Source: a virus. From it: DNA of 25,104 nucleotides. Each line of letters opens with the position of its first letter. Position 1 is the first letter of the stretch. Where the stretch lies: positions 1 through 25,104 of the IMG/VR virus record IMGVR_UViG_3300046007_001750, one strand, 5' to 3'. Below, piece after piece: positions 1 through 8,848 of the stretch. Below the pieces are notes generated by a model. It searched no databases and had not been told where the DNA came from. It saw only the letters and a list, made by a program, of their open reading frames with translations. The position numbers and the translations under genes are program-made.

Positions 1-232
1 TCGGCGTTGGACTAATAGAAATACTCGGCGTAACTGATGGCGTTTGCGTCCGTGTCGGTGTAATAGAAACGGATGGAGTAATACTAACCGATGGAGTGAT
101 ACTAATAGACGGTGTAACCGAAGGGGTTGGTGTCACCGAAGGGGTTCTTGTAACCGTTGGAGTTACTGTTACTGATGGAGTGACACTGATGGATGGAGTT
201 GGAGTTGGACTCGGCGTGACACTTGGGATTGG
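1..232 (-). repeat. Degenerate Thr-Pro-Ser coding repeat
   Basis: Short, imperfect DNA repeats (variants of actgatggagtgac read on the plus strand) encode the TPSVTP/SISITP tract of the leftmost gene. Most differences between units fall at third codon positions, so selection appears to act on the protein repeat and not on a DNA element. The tract continues past the left edge. Confidence 0.8.
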
Positions 233-475
233 ATAACACAAAAAGTAATTTCGCGCAGTAGGCGTTACCGGAGGAAATATGTCATATGCAGATTCTGCAC
301 TCGTGTATCCGCTTGGACAACCCGGAGCAGGAGTTCCCGCTGGTCCTCGTTGACCATAACGTCCAATCAATGCATATGGAACCGATACTGACGGTGCTAG
401 AACGTGTCGAGCTATACTCGCAGTTTCTGCATATGAACTTGTTGACGGAATACCAAAAGGAAATACTATAGTCAT
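1..475 (-). CDS. Mucin-like Thr/Pro/Ser-repeat virion protein, partial (3' end beyond window)
   Basis: The ORF is open to the left edge, with 158 codons visible. The ATG at 475 overlaps the stop of the preceding gene as ATGA, which implies translational coupling. Residues 1-35 resemble the starts of the two preceding small genes (PFGIPSTSSYAETAS). Residues 38-50 hold a short collagen-like stretch (GRYGQRGPAGTPAPG). From about residue 82 the protein becomes almost purely Thr, Pro, Ser, Val and Ile (for example PSVTPTPSVTPSISITP) with no sign of ending. Such tracts are known as extended stalks and as O-glycan acceptors in surface proteins. Because several glycosyltransferase genes lie a short distance upstream in the same direction, it is a candidate substrate; that link is inference. 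No enzymatic motif is visible. The function as a tail or baseplate appendage is inferred from neighbours and composition. Confidence 0.75.
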   Translation of the reverse strand, partial: MTIVFPFGIPSTSSYAETASIARHVLAPSVSVPYALIGRYGQRGPAGTPAPGCPSGYTSAESAYDIFPPVTPTARNYFLCYPIPSVTPSPTPTPSISVTPSVTVTPTVTRTPSVTPTPSVTPSISITPSVSITPSVSITPTRTQTPSVTPSISISPTP

Positions 476-657
476 AATAATCGTGTAACGTTAACTGTTT
501 GAAATGCTGATCCCGTGGGTCCAATATAAGTAGTTACGTATTCCGCAATAGACGCTGAATTCGGTAGACCGCTTGTTGGTATCCGCGTTACTAAACTTGA
601 ACTAACGGCAAATGAACTACTAAATGGTATTCCGAGCGGATAAAATGAAATTGACAT
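472..657 (-). CDS. Small structural protein, paralogue of its two neighbours
   Basis: This ORF encodes 61 residues. The start at 657 has a good ribosome binding site (GAGG six bases upstream), and its stop overlaps the next gene's ATG by four bases. The N-terminus (MSISFYPLGIPFSSSFA) matches the following gene (MTIVFPFGIPSTSSYA) and more loosely the preceding one (MLSVYPYGTGSAYRASYA). The rest is rich in Ser, Ala and Thr and contains NSASIAEYVTTYIGPTGSAF, the alanine/serine-spaced style of the fibre N-termini elsewhere in this window. There is no membrane segment or catalytic motif. It is probably a short tail-fibre or baseplate appendage subunit; the exact role is unknown. Confidence 0.65.
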   Translation of the reverse strand: MSISFYPLGIPFSSSFAVSSSLVTRIPTSGLPNSASIAEYVTTYIGPTGSAFQTVNVTRLL

Positions 658-668
658 GTCTTACCTCA

Positions 669-902
669 CTATGAAAAAATACATAGTTCCATTTTACCCG
701 TTACTATCATTTCTTCATATTGTTCCTTTGTCAATAAACAAATACTTTTTCCTCTTGAACCGGACTCGGGAAATAATACAGTTTCTGCTTTTGACGCAGA
801 CAGCACATATCCAATAAAACTTGCACTAGATGCCACAGATGATGTTATTGCATAAGATGCACGGTAGGCGGACCCTGTTCCATATGGATATACACTTAAC
901 AT
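669..902 (-). CDS. Small Ala/Ser-rich structural protein
   Basis: I place the start at the ATG at 902 (77 residues), one base after the stop of the preceding gene and behind a GGAAG. An upstream in-frame start would overlap that gene by 53 bases. The N-terminal half has the SAYRASYAITSSVASSASF pattern seen in the fibre genes of this window. The C-terminal half is different (CLLTKEQYEEMIVTGKMELCIFS) and amphipathic. It begins the three-gene run of short paralogues at the left end. The role is inferred only from position and similarity; I do not recognise a named family. Confidence 0.6.
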   Translation of the reverse strand: MLSVYPYGTGSAYRASYAITSSVASSASFIGYVLSASKAETVLFPESGSRGKSICLLTKEQYEEMIVTGKMELCIFS

Positions 903-903
903 A

Positions 904-1770
904 TTAATCTTCCATAGAAAATACGTGTAAATAGACGTTAGTTGTTTTTGAACCACCGGAAGTATCTAGATTTTGTAATATATAATATAATTCATTTTCA
1001 CCCATGATCAATGACTTATTAAATCTAATATCATTCAAATCGGTTGTCATGTAACGAAGATTTGCTCCAATTATTTTTGGTACAAAATAGGTGGTTTGAC
1101 TGCCCGATAAAATAGCGTCTACTATCAAATTCGTATTATCAGCTGATTCGGTGGCAAAAGACCGAGATATTTCGGTTGGGTTGGATAATGATTGTGAAGT
1201 GGAATATAATCTAATTCGTGAAACATTATTCGTACCCACCATTGATGCACTTACCAATAAGTACGTCCTAGGAATACTAGTAGCTGTAATTGATCCCGTA
1301 ATAGTCTGCGGTGAATTTAACGTTGCCGTTATAGTTGGCATCTGCATTCTATTAGTAGTACTTATTGTAGAATCTTCTAATAAATATTTATTAAATATTA
1401 TTGTAGGAAATACTCCCGGTGAGGCGTTATCTATACGGTAATACGAAAGTTTACTAGTGGGAGAGTCTACAACGCCAAACATTGCCGGATCTATTGTATA
1501 GGTGTCTGCCGCACTCATACTAAAATCTCCCACTAACGCAATCGAATTTGAAACAAATGTATTACCAAATGATCTACTAACCTCACCTACCACATCTCTA
1601 CTAGATTGGTTATCATATAATCTAAATCGGCACGGTGCATTCGTCGTTATAGATAATAACATATAGGCTGAACCTAAATCAACTGAACCAGATCGTGTAT
1701 TATTTGTTGCTAACGTGATTTCTTCACGTTTAAATACCGCTCCTGCTTTAATATATTCTGCTAATCCCAT
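904..1770 (-). CDS. Virion structural protein with an internal domain duplication
   Basis: This ORF encodes 288 residues and is beta-rich in composition, with no catalytic motif. Two halves appear related. Around residues 34-120 the pattern is AYMLLS, then RFRLYD, then EVSRSF. Around residues 165-255 it is TYLLVS, then RIRLYS, then EISRSF. Each half is then followed by a hydrophobic strand and an aromatic-rich segment (LSYYRIDN; LNDIRFNK). The start at 1770 has no clear Shine-Dalgarno sequence, but no better start is visible. It lies between the sugar-modification cassette and the short paralogous proteins, in the same direction. It is likely a tail or baseplate-associated beta-sandwich protein. 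I do not recognise the family. Confidence 0.65.
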   Translation of the reverse strand: MGLAEYIKAGAVFKREEITLATNNTRSGSVDLGSAYMLLSITTNAPCRFRLYDNQSSRDVVGEVSRSFGNTFVSNSIALVGDFSMSAADTYTIDPAMFGVVDSPTSKLSYYRIDNASPGVFPTIIFNKYLLEDSTISTTNRMQMPTITATLNSPQTITGSITATSIPRTYLLVSASMVGTNNVSRIRLYSTSQSLSNPTEISRSFATESADNTNLIVDAILSGSQTTYFVPKIIGANLRYMTTDLNDIRFNKSLIMGENELYYILQNLDTSGGSKTTNVYLHVFSMED

Positions 1771-1812
1771 AGAAATAAAAAATAAATGTACTATTATAAA
1801 TAGATTGTAAAA

Positions 1813-3642
1813 TTAGTTTTCTCTACGAACGGTTGATTCATAATGAAATATTCTATTGTGCGTGATTGGGCTTGCTAATAATACCGCCGGTTTAATGTTA
1901 CCCTTTATAGTTTCTTGGAACATATAACTCATCCATGTTTGTTCAAAAGGATGTTCCCACTGCGTTTCTATAAACATTTTATAATTACCTTCACGACTGA
2001 CTATCATGGGCCAATTAGCATAATAAACTTCACCCACCGCATAAGAAACTCCACGGTGCATATCAATTCGTGAAAACTTTGTTCGGGGGGCATATGGGTC
2101 TAATCCCGATATAGGTAACTTATCGTAGTCGGGCCATAGTTCGGATCTAATATGTTGTGGAACGTTATACCATGACACTTGGATATTATTATCCATGTAT
2201 ACTTCCGTATATGACAGTTTTAAGAAATCAAATTCTTCCTTTGCCATTATTTCATGAAGTGTCTTATATAAATCTGGAACGTATTTCCTAAATCCATTTC
2301 TGCATACTCCAGTAGAACTACTTCCATTGATATGCATATCATCTTCAAAAAAGAAATAATATTTACTGTCACTCTCGTGAAAATGTTTTGCCGCTAACAA
2401 TCTACCTCTATTGATTCCCAAATTTTCTCCTGCGACAATGTGCTCAAAATCATACTGTTTACATAAGTCGTCGTATTTGGAAATAATGGCGGAATCTGTA
2501 GAATTATTGATTAATATTTTACGTGGCCCCGTCTTCCAACTATCTTGATCATGAATACTTTTTGCAATACTTTCAAACTGTTCTGGGAAGTTGAAACTTA
2601 ACACATATAATGAAGTTTTATCTGTACTTGGTACATAAGTTCCTTTTGGGAAGTTACTTGTTTTTGGTACTTCTACTAAATGTGCGGAATCTTTTAATAA
2701 ATTTTCAATAAATGTTACAATCATTCCATCTGAATTAATCTCTGACCGTCTGTAGATGTGCGGTTCTAAATACGACATGATAGTAAACAAACTTTCTTCT
2801 GTCCCCATCAAGCCCTCGTTCAATGTATTTTGTAACAAAGAATAATATGTTGCATTTGCCTGACTAATGAAATCTTTGTGACCGCCAAACAGGCCTCCAC
2901 GGCAGACGTATGAAACATCTCGTCCCACATATCTATTCATTTTCTTGAAATCAAATCCATGAATTTCGTTTACAGCTTGATACGGATAACTCAAGAACAA
3001 AAACGTCTTTAATAGAGGAAGAATCTTATCAAATGATCTATCTTCAATAAGATAATGACTAAGAACTGTACTCGTTATACCTGCATCTAACCACAAGAAG
3101 TATTCCGAATTAAATACGTCCATGATTTTAGCATCATGAAGCATGAACATTTTTGATTGAACAATTGGGTTATACCATTCTAACGATGCTTGTGGACTTG
3201 ATCTTAACCATCCCTGTTCACCGGTTTGATTATACCATTGCGGATTAGTTCTGAGTTCTTGTGTGGTTTTCCAAAACGGGCTATATAAATTATCTCTAAT
3301 ATCGTTAAGTTCAAATGTTCTAACGTGCGTATTTGATTTGGTTCGGTTGGGATTTTTCCAAACTAAATGTTCTAATGTCTTTGGAATATAAATAAAAAGA
3401 TTAACAGGTATGTCTAAAACTCGTTTAAAGTTTTCTATGTAATGTGAAAAATCTCTTCCCGGGCGATTAATATTCCATAGTCCCGTTACTACGGTTAAAT
3501 TCTGTGTTACTTCAAATTTTTTTACGGTATTAATTTGCGTGTCATTTATCTGAAGTTCAAACAATTCCGCCATGTGTTTGACAAATTCCCGAAATTTATC
3601 GTCTTTACCGTATTTACTAATAAATTCTTGTAAATCAACCAT
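1813..3642 (-). CDS. Two-domain glycosyltransferase: HtrL/YibB-like plus GT-A domain
   Basis: This ORF encodes 609 residues, with AGGA seven bases before the ATG. Residues about 48-320 resemble the HtrL/YibB family: [19 protein letters not shown] near the start, a WLDAG motif at 184-188, GGLFGG at 249-254 and GTEES at 280-284. Residues about 343-609 look like a second, GT-A-type domain: an initial beta strand ([12 protein letters not shown]), [16 protein letters not shown] at 406-421, and an acidic EDDM at 433-436 suited to metal and sugar-nucleotide binding. A protein with both would be a bifunctional transferase, probably soluble, since no membrane segment or signal peptide is seen. It follows the carbamoyltransferase by only four bases. 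Donor and acceptor cannot be read from sequence. Confidence 0.75.
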   Translation of the reverse strand: MVDLQEFISKYGKDDKFREFVKHMAELFELQINDTQINTVKKFEVTQNLTVVTGLWNINRPGRDFSHYIENFKRVLDIPVNLFIYIPKTLEHLVWKNPNRTKSNTHVRTFELNDIRDNLYSPFWKTTQELRTNPQWYNQTGEQGWLRSSPQASLEWYNPIVQSKMFMLHDAKIMDVFNSEYFLWLDAGITSTVLSHYLIEDRSFDKILPLLKTFLFLSYPYQAVNEIHGFDFKKMNRYVGRDVSYVCRGGLFGGHKDFISQANATYYSLLQNTLNEGLMGTEESLFTIMSYLEPHIYRRSEINSDGMIVTFIENLLKDSAHLVEVPKTSNFPKGTYVPSTDKTSLYVLSFNFPEQFESIAKSIHDQDSWKTGPRKILINNSTDSAIISKYDDLCKQYDFEHIVAGENLGINRGRLLAAKHFHESDSKYYFFFEDDMHINGSSSTGVCRNGFRKYVPDLYKTLHEIMAKEEFDFLKLSYTEVYMDNNIQVSWYNVPQHIRSELWPDYDKLPISGLDPYAPRTKFSRIDMHRGVSYAVGEVYYANWPMIVSREGNYKMFIETQWEHPFEQTWMSYMFQETIKGNIKPAVLLASPITHNRIFHYESTVRREN

Positions 3643-3646
3643 ATCG

Positions 3647-5293
3647 TTATCCTTGTTTTGTTATATACGAATTTTCAATTACTAATCCATCCATATCAGA
3701 AGTAGTATATATTTGAAATGCATCTTTCACACTTGATAATATAGGTTTGCCATTAACATTGAACGAAGTATTTAATAAAACACCAACGCCGGTTAAATTG
3801 TCTACCTCTGTTAACAAATCATACAACCATTCGTTTTGTTCACGGGTTACAGTTTGAACACGTGCAGTATTATCTACATGTGTGACGGCGGGAATGATGT
3901 TTCTCCATTCTTCTCGTACTATCGGGCAAAAACTCATCCACCGAGATTCACCATTCCATTCAAAATATTTATTAACATCTTCTAATCGCACCACCGGTGC
4001 AAATGGTCTATACCACTCACGGTGTTTTACTTTTTGATTAAGAATGTCTTTCATTTCTTTGATTGCAGGATTACACAAAATACTTCTATTTCCCAAGGCA
4101 CGTGGGCCATGTTCAGAACGTCCTCTAGCAACGCCAATAATTTTTCCGTTGACCAATTCTTTTGCTATATGAGAAGTCGTTGCGTCATATAGTTTATGAT
4201 GATCAATAGATTCTAAGTAATGTAAAAACATATCAGTATCCAACAACGGTAGTCCTGAATACGTCAAGTCTACTGGATTTGTGGGTTTTAATACATTCAA
4301 CATCATTCCTGCTGCAATGCCACAATCATTCGGATTTGGTCCAACAAAAACTTCACGTTTAAATTCATTAACCAACCGTGTATTTAGAATAATATTTAAT
4401 CCACAACCACCTGCAATACATACTGGTAGATCTGGATATTTTTCAAAATATGGCTTTGCCACTTCCAAAAAACATTCCTCAAATGCTCGTTGTGATGTTG
4501 CCGCAATATCATATGCAATTTGTTCGTTAAACCGATTCTTGATGTCAAACTCAAAGTTAATTGGATTAGACATATTAGAGATAGAAATATTTTTTGCAAT
4601 TAATTTTACTACCTCATTGTAATTGTTTCCGTTTGGATCCAGTTTGTAGTATTGCATAAAATATGGCAACCATTCGTATCTAACATTTCCATATGAGGCA
4701 AGACCCATTAATTTACCCGGATACACTAAGTTTCCATGCCCCAACGATTCAAATTTTATATCATTTAGATAATGTCCAAATAACATATACGGAAATCCTA
4801 AGTCATAATCCATAAACCGAGTGTTATATATTGGATTCAATGTTTTTTCCAATAATTGGACTCCCGTCTCTCTATTTGCTAAATATACATTAAATTTTCC
4901 GTCATTGCCGCCGCCATCAAAAGAAAAGATTAATGCGTTTTCATATGGTGATTGATAAAAACATCCAGCTGCATGAGATTCATGATGTTTCATGGGAATA
5001 TAATTATCTGCCGGTATATATCGTTCTAAAGTATACCGAACTTCATCCATAATAACATCAGTGTTTGTATAATAACAATTTTCAAACTTATGAATGTTAA
5101 ACATCTTCATCAAAAGTTTTGGTATATATTGCGCATAATATAGAATGTTTTCTGCATTGGGCACTAAGTATTGTGCAATGCCATAATTTTTACGATTCAA
5201 TAATCGTTCTATTTCAACCACAGCCAATATTTCTCCGCCGTTTTCTATGACATACGCACCATTGTGAGAACCATAAAATGCTATTTGCGCCAT
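3647..5293 (-). CDS. O-carbamoyltransferase (NodU/CmcH/TobZ family)
   Basis: This ORF encodes 548 residues, near full length for the family, with GGAG seven bases before the ATG; that site overlaps the end of the preceding gene. The N-terminal Kae1-like domain carries HHESHAAG at 103-110, [10 protein letters not shown] at 123-132 and GGCGLN at 295-300. The C-terminal YrdC-like part has [16 protein letters not shown] at 391-406, WYRPFAPVV at 427-435, [12 protein letters not shown] at 471-482 and [13 protein letters not shown] at 506-518. All the hallmark motifs are intact, so the enzyme is probably active. Family members use carbamoyl phosphate and ATP to carbamoylate hydroxyl groups of sugars or natural products. 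Placement among four glycosyltransferase-like genes suggests a carbamoylated glycan as product (inference). Confidence 0.95.
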   Translation of the reverse strand: MAQIAFYGSHNGAYVIENGGEILAVVEIERLLNRKNYGIAQYLVPNAENILYYAQYIPKLLMKMFNIHKFENCYYTNTDVIMDEVRYTLERYIPADNYIPMKHHESHAAGCFYQSPYENALIFSFDGGGNDGKFNVYLANRETGVQLLEKTLNPIYNTRFMDYDLGFPYMLFGHYLNDIKFESLGHGNLVYPGKLMGLASYGNVRYEWLPYFMQYYKLDPNGNNYNEVVKLIAKNISISNMSNPINFEFDIKNRFNEQIAYDIAATSQRAFEECFLEVAKPYFEKYPDLPVCIAGGCGLNIILNTRLVNEFKREVFVGPNPNDCGIAAGMMLNVLKPTNPVDLTYSGLPLLDTDMFLHYLESIDHHKLYDATTSHIAKELVNGKIIGVARGRSEHGPRALGNRSILCNPAIKEMKDILNQKVKHREWYRPFAPVVRLEDVNKYFEWNGESRWMSFCPIVREEWRNIIPAVTHVDNTARVQTVTREQNEWLYDLLTEVDNLTGVGVLLNTSFNVNGKPILSSVKDAFQIYTTSDMDGLVIENSYITKQG

Positions 5294-5294
5294 A

Positions 5295-6269
5295 TTACAT
5301 CTCCAATAAATTTAAAATGTGTGCTAATCTATTATGCGGAGAACAATAATCTAAGTAATATTGTCTGGCATTACACGTAATAAAATCTAAGAACGACCGG
5401 TCGTCTTTGACCTCCATGAATCGTTTAATATATGCGTCAACATATTGAGTGCCCCCTTTTCTATTTAGCCACATATCCTTTGGAAAGTCTGTGTTATCTA
5501 CTGCAATATAGTGATAGTCGGGTATTAGTGGTGGGTTCAATTCTGTCATATACGTTAAGTGCATATTTGGTATACCCAACGCCATATATTCAAATTCTCT
5601 ATGACAAATTTCTGCACTGCCTGCAATAGATAATCCAATTTTATATTTTAATAATTCTGATAAATAATTTGCGTAAGTAAACCCATGTCCATAATCTAAT
5701 ACTCCCAGTTCATGTAGTCTAACAAGATCAAATCGTTGAGTTCCGGGAGTGGTCAGACACACCATTTTGTCTATTAATTGATCCGTCGTCTTGTATTGTC
5801 GTTGGTTATAAAAGTACTCAACATTAACTGTTGGATCAAATGTATAAAAAGGTGTTCCTTTTACTTTAAACTTAAACGGCAGCGTATCTTTTGTTAACCC
5901 AAGTTGAAATTCGTTAAAAAAAATATTATGTTGCTGTGTTATTAATAACACATCGGCTGGGTTTTGTCTTTCTATAAAAAAATCTAACAGACGAGAACGT
6001 GACTCTCCGAAGGAGATGGCTCGTAGTATATCAGAAGATTCGTCATATATAATAATTTCACAATCAGGCATGTGATAATTAAACATATCAACGTATAGTT
6101 TAGGGACTGCTTTTAGTTTATCAGGAACCCCCGGATTAGGTATCCACTCATGACCTTTATCCGCGACGATTGTAGCATTATGATATTTTTTAAGATGTAG
6201 TGTTAGTTCTAAATATAAGTCATGCCACGTCCAATAACGATAACCACATTCGTGAAAATATACTTTCAT
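5295..6269 (-). CDS. Putative GT-B-type glycosyltransferase
   Basis: From the ATG at 6269 this ORF encodes 324 residues; a TTG at 6281 would add four residues and overlap the previous stop. Neither start has a clear Shine-Dalgarno sequence. The most telling segment is at about 212-234, beginning GLSIAGSAEICHREFEY and ending in ALGIP. It resembles the acceptor/donor-site stretch of GT-B transferases, in which a Glu in an R-E-F-E context sits before a hydrophobic-Gly-Pro turn. PPLIPDYHYIAVD follows, as in several such families. The N-terminal half (VYFHECGYRYWTWHDL, IADKGHEW, CEIIIYDESSD) fits an alpha/beta nucleotide-sugar fold. Neighbours on both sides are sugar-modifying enzymes. Specificity is unknown and the assignment rests on pattern only. 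Confidence 0.6.
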   Translation of the reverse strand: MKVYFHECGYRYWTWHDLYLELTLHLKKYHNATIVADKGHEWIPNPGVPDKLKAVPKLYVDMFNYHMPDCEIIIYDESSDILRAISFGESRSRLLDFFIERQNPADVLLITQQHNIFFNEFQLGLTKDTLPFKFKVKGTPFYTFDPTVNVEYFYNQRQYKTTDQLIDKMVCLTTPGTQRFDLVRLHELGVLDYGHGFTYANYLSELLKYKIGLSIAGSAEICHREFEYMALGIPNMHLTYMTELNPPLIPDYHYIAVDNTDFPKDMWLNRKGGTQYVDAYIKRFMEVKDDRSFLDFITCNARQYYLDYCSPHNRLAHILNLLEM

Positions 6270-6277
6270 ATATAATT

Positions 6278-7528
6278 TCAAATTTTTTGTTCAATACGTT
6301 CACACCACCCACGTTCGTTACTATAAGCCCAGAAAACGACTTTTGCAGGCCATTTATCGGTAAGGAACATTTCTTCATAATGAATTGGTACGCCAGTCGT
6401 CATAAAATTTTTTAATCGTGCACCGTCAATATATACATGCTTAATTCCAATATTATTTTCGTCATCATAGGCAACTAAGATGTGTTGATAATCTTCAGCA
6501 GAAAACTGGGCACGTGTAATTGTCACAAGATGATAAAACGACTTGAGAAATGACTGTTCCCATTCCATATCCGATACTGGTGGGTTTGGCGGAAATTTAT
6601 TTTCCATAGTATATTTTTGAACCGAGCGTTTTTTAAAATGTATACCCGCATACTTTTCATAATCACGTAAAGTACGAACGGTTCCCAAATCATATCCGGT
6701 TAAGTTAAATCCATTGTCTTCGGTGCGTAATAATTGACGAATTTTTGCTCTAGCCCTATCTTGCGCAGTCCACCAATTTTCACCACGTTTACTCTGATCA
6801 TCCCATACGAGTTTTCCATTACGTTCCTCTCGCATGGTTGCATGCCAAATAACAAGTTTGTGGGGATGAAATAAATCATATCCGTGAGTAAATGAACGGA
6901 CGGTGAGATTTAATTCCTCTCCGCTAAAATAGATATCAGGATCATGTTTAATTTCTCGTGCCCAGGCGGTCCGAGCAAATGCAAAGTGCCCCGATATAAA
7001 CCGTGAGTGAAATGGTTCTTTCATATCTTTCCAATTTTTAATTCCACCGGGTCGGATAAATATCGTTCCGTGTGGGTAGAAAGACGCAAATTGCTGTTGC
7101 CACGGTTCCATGGTACGTTCTACAGGATCATTAAACGGATTGTAATAAGGTAAGTATCCCGTAAGAATTGGTTTAAATTTTTTCTTTTCTAACTGGTTGT
7201 GCATGGAAATTAATTCAATGTCCCAGTGCTTAATAAACCGATGATGTGAGTCTAATTGTAGGATGTAATCTTCATCCGTGATTAATTCATTAATACGGGC
7301 ACGAGCGTATGGTAATCCTTTTGCTTGTTCATAAGGAATGTCTACAATTTTAAATCGTGAATCAGTTCTATACTCATCTATATTATCAAAGTCGTCTTTT
7401 AAATTAAATTGTCGGCAAATTCCAAATCGTAAATTTTTTGGATATTTTGCTTGGGCAATTGCATCTTTTATAGTCGGAATAAGTTCTGGTTCTCTATATG
7501 CGGGCAAATGTATAAATATGGTACTCAT
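6278..7528 (-). CDS. GT60-like GlcNAc transferase (Skp1 GnT1 family)
   Basis: This ORF encodes 416 residues, and its ATG overlaps the stop of its paralogue by four bases (ATGA). Family features of the GlcNAc domain are clear: IFIHLPAYREPELIPTI at 4-20, FGICRQ at 35-40, a metal-binding-type DSHHRF at 93-98, SGHFAFA at 179-185, SGEELNLTVRSFTHGYDLF at 202-220 and IWHA at 227-230. The founding enzyme, from Dictyostelium, transfers GlcNAc to hydroxyproline on a protein; bacterial and phage members are largely uncharacterised. The last 100 or so residues form a distinct beta-rich tail (YQHILVAYDDENNIG) also present in the upstream paralogue. It is probably cytoplasmic and acts during virion assembly. 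The acceptor is unknown. Confidence 0.85.
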   Translation of the reverse strand: MSTIFIHLPAYREPELIPTIKDAIAQAKYPKNLRFGICRQFNLKDDFDNIDEYRTDSRFKIVDIPYEQAKGLPYARARINELITDEDYILQLDSHHRFIKHWDIELISMHNQLEKKKFKPILTGYLPYYNPFNDPVERTMEPWQQQFASFYPHGTIFIRPGGIKNWKDMKEPFHSRFISGHFAFARTAWAREIKHDPDIYFSGEELNLTVRSFTHGYDLFHPHKLVIWHATMREERNGKLVWDDQSKRGENWWTAQDRARAKIRQLLRTEDNGFNLTGYDLGTVRTLRDYEKYAGIHFKKRSVQKYTMENKFPPNPPVSDMEWEQSFLKSFYHLVTITRAQFSAEDYQHILVAYDDENNIGIKHVYIDGARLKNFMTTGVPIHYEEMFLTDKWPAKVVFWAYSNERGWCERIEQKI

Positions 7529-8790
7529 TTTTTAAATTCCCCCGTTAATCTATTCATAAATCCTTTTGATTCACTTTCCGGCCACACCACCCAACGAACG
7601 GGCGTTCTATCTGAATAAAATTCTCTCCAAATATGTATAAACTTGTCTTGTTCTAAAGGAACACTTAATAATCTTTGTGATTCTTCCCGAGTCACATCTT
7701 TTCTAATTATTTCGTTACCATGTTCATCTTCAAATGCCACCGCCCAAAAAATATAATCATCTTCAGTAAATAGTGGTCGGTATAAATCAACACACACTTT
7801 ATGATAATTAACTAATTGAGAACTGTGTTCACTTTCGGTGATTGAAACTGGTGGGAATTTTTTAATTAAAGTTTGTTTATGTACTCGTCTGGTAGCAAAC
7901 TCTATTCCTGCGTATCGTTCATATTCTTTTAAAGTACGACGGTGTTTCTGTAATGTCTTATCTGATGTAGTATCTATGCCCAATAACTCACGGTTATGTT
8001 TGTGCGATTCTTTTTCTAACTCCACCCATTTACTATGGTCGTCCCAATGTTTACTTTTTCCCTCACGAGTATATTCGTGCCACATAAAAACTTTATGTGG
8101 GGCAAACAAATCATATCCGGCCATATACGAACGAACAGATAAATTAATTTCTTCGCCATGAAAATAGTACGTGGGGTCGTAAGGAACATCTCTGACAAAA
8201 GTTCCATCGGCAAAGATAAAATGCCCAGAGGCAAATCTGGCTGGAACTGGTGAACTTAGTTCTTTATAGTTATCTATTGATCGTGGCATAAAATGTACTG
8301 CGCCCTCTGGGGCAAACCGATCAAATTCCATAATCCACGGAGATTGTAATCGTGCTTCCGGGTCATTTTTGGGATTAAAACTTGGTAAATACGATGTCAA
8401 CATAGGTCTAGGACACTCCGCCGACCGAAGTGATTCTAGCATATTTATGAGAGTTACATCCCAATCTGTTGCAAATCTATGGTGGGAATCTATCTGTAAC
8501 GTGTATTGTTGATTGTTGTATAAATTGTTAATTTGATGACGAATCCAACATGGACCACGAGCATCTCTATAATCAACATCTAAAATAGTAAATTGTGGAT
8601 TATTTTTGTACTCGTCTAATGTATCCCATTCTTCATAGGGGGAGTGTTGCCATCCTATACCAAACTGTAATTTTTGGGGATACTTTGCCTTATCCAAGCA
8701 GTCTTTAATAGTATTTAAAAGTTCTGGATCTCGGTATGCTGCAATCTGTACGAATATTGTTTTATTTTTTACGGTTTGTTTTACTGCCAT
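7525..8790 (-). CDS. GT60-like GlcNAc transferase, paralogue of the next gene
   Basis: I place the start at the ATG at 8790 (421 residues) because GAGG lies six bases upstream; a GTG at 8802 would place that site inside the gene. It parallels its downstream neighbour along its whole length: TIFVQIAAYRDPELLNTI at 11-28, FGIGWQHSPYEEW at 43-55, DSHHRF at 101-106, SGHFIFA at 188-194, HGEEINLSVRSYMAGYDLF at 211-229 and MWHE at 236-239. The pair therefore arose by duplication and both keep the acidic and histidine residues expected for activity, so they may add successive sugars or act on different acceptors. It is the first gene of the modification cassette, preceded by a 58-base gap. Confidence 0.85.
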   Translation of the reverse strand: MAVKQTVKNKTIFVQIAAYRDPELLNTIKDCLDKAKYPQKLQFGIGWQHSPYEEWDTLDEYKNNPQFTILDVDYRDARGPCWIRHQINNLYNNQQYTLQIDSHHRFATDWDVTLINMLESLRSAECPRPMLTSYLPSFNPKNDPEARLQSPWIMEFDRFAPEGAVHFMPRSIDNYKELSSPVPARFASGHFIFADGTFVRDVPYDPTYYFHGEEINLSVRSYMAGYDLFAPHKVFMWHEYTREGKSKHWDDHSKWVELEKESHKHNRELLGIDTTSDKTLQKHRRTLKEYERYAGIEFATRRVHKQTLIKKFPPVSITESEHSSQLVNYHKVCVDLYRPLFTEDDYIFWAVAFEDEHGNEIIRKDVTREESQRLLSVPLEQDKFIHIWREFYSDRTPVRWVVWPESESKGFMNRLTGEFKK

Positions 8791-8848
8791 ACATAACCTC
8801 ACATTTCATAGACATTTTGTATTAATATATAGTAAACCACTAAGTAAT

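Noticed and set aside
1-240. CRISPR-like short repeats at the left edge
   Set aside because: Units are irregular, lack spacers, vary mostly at third codon positions and encode a Thr/Pro/Ser tract in an open frame.
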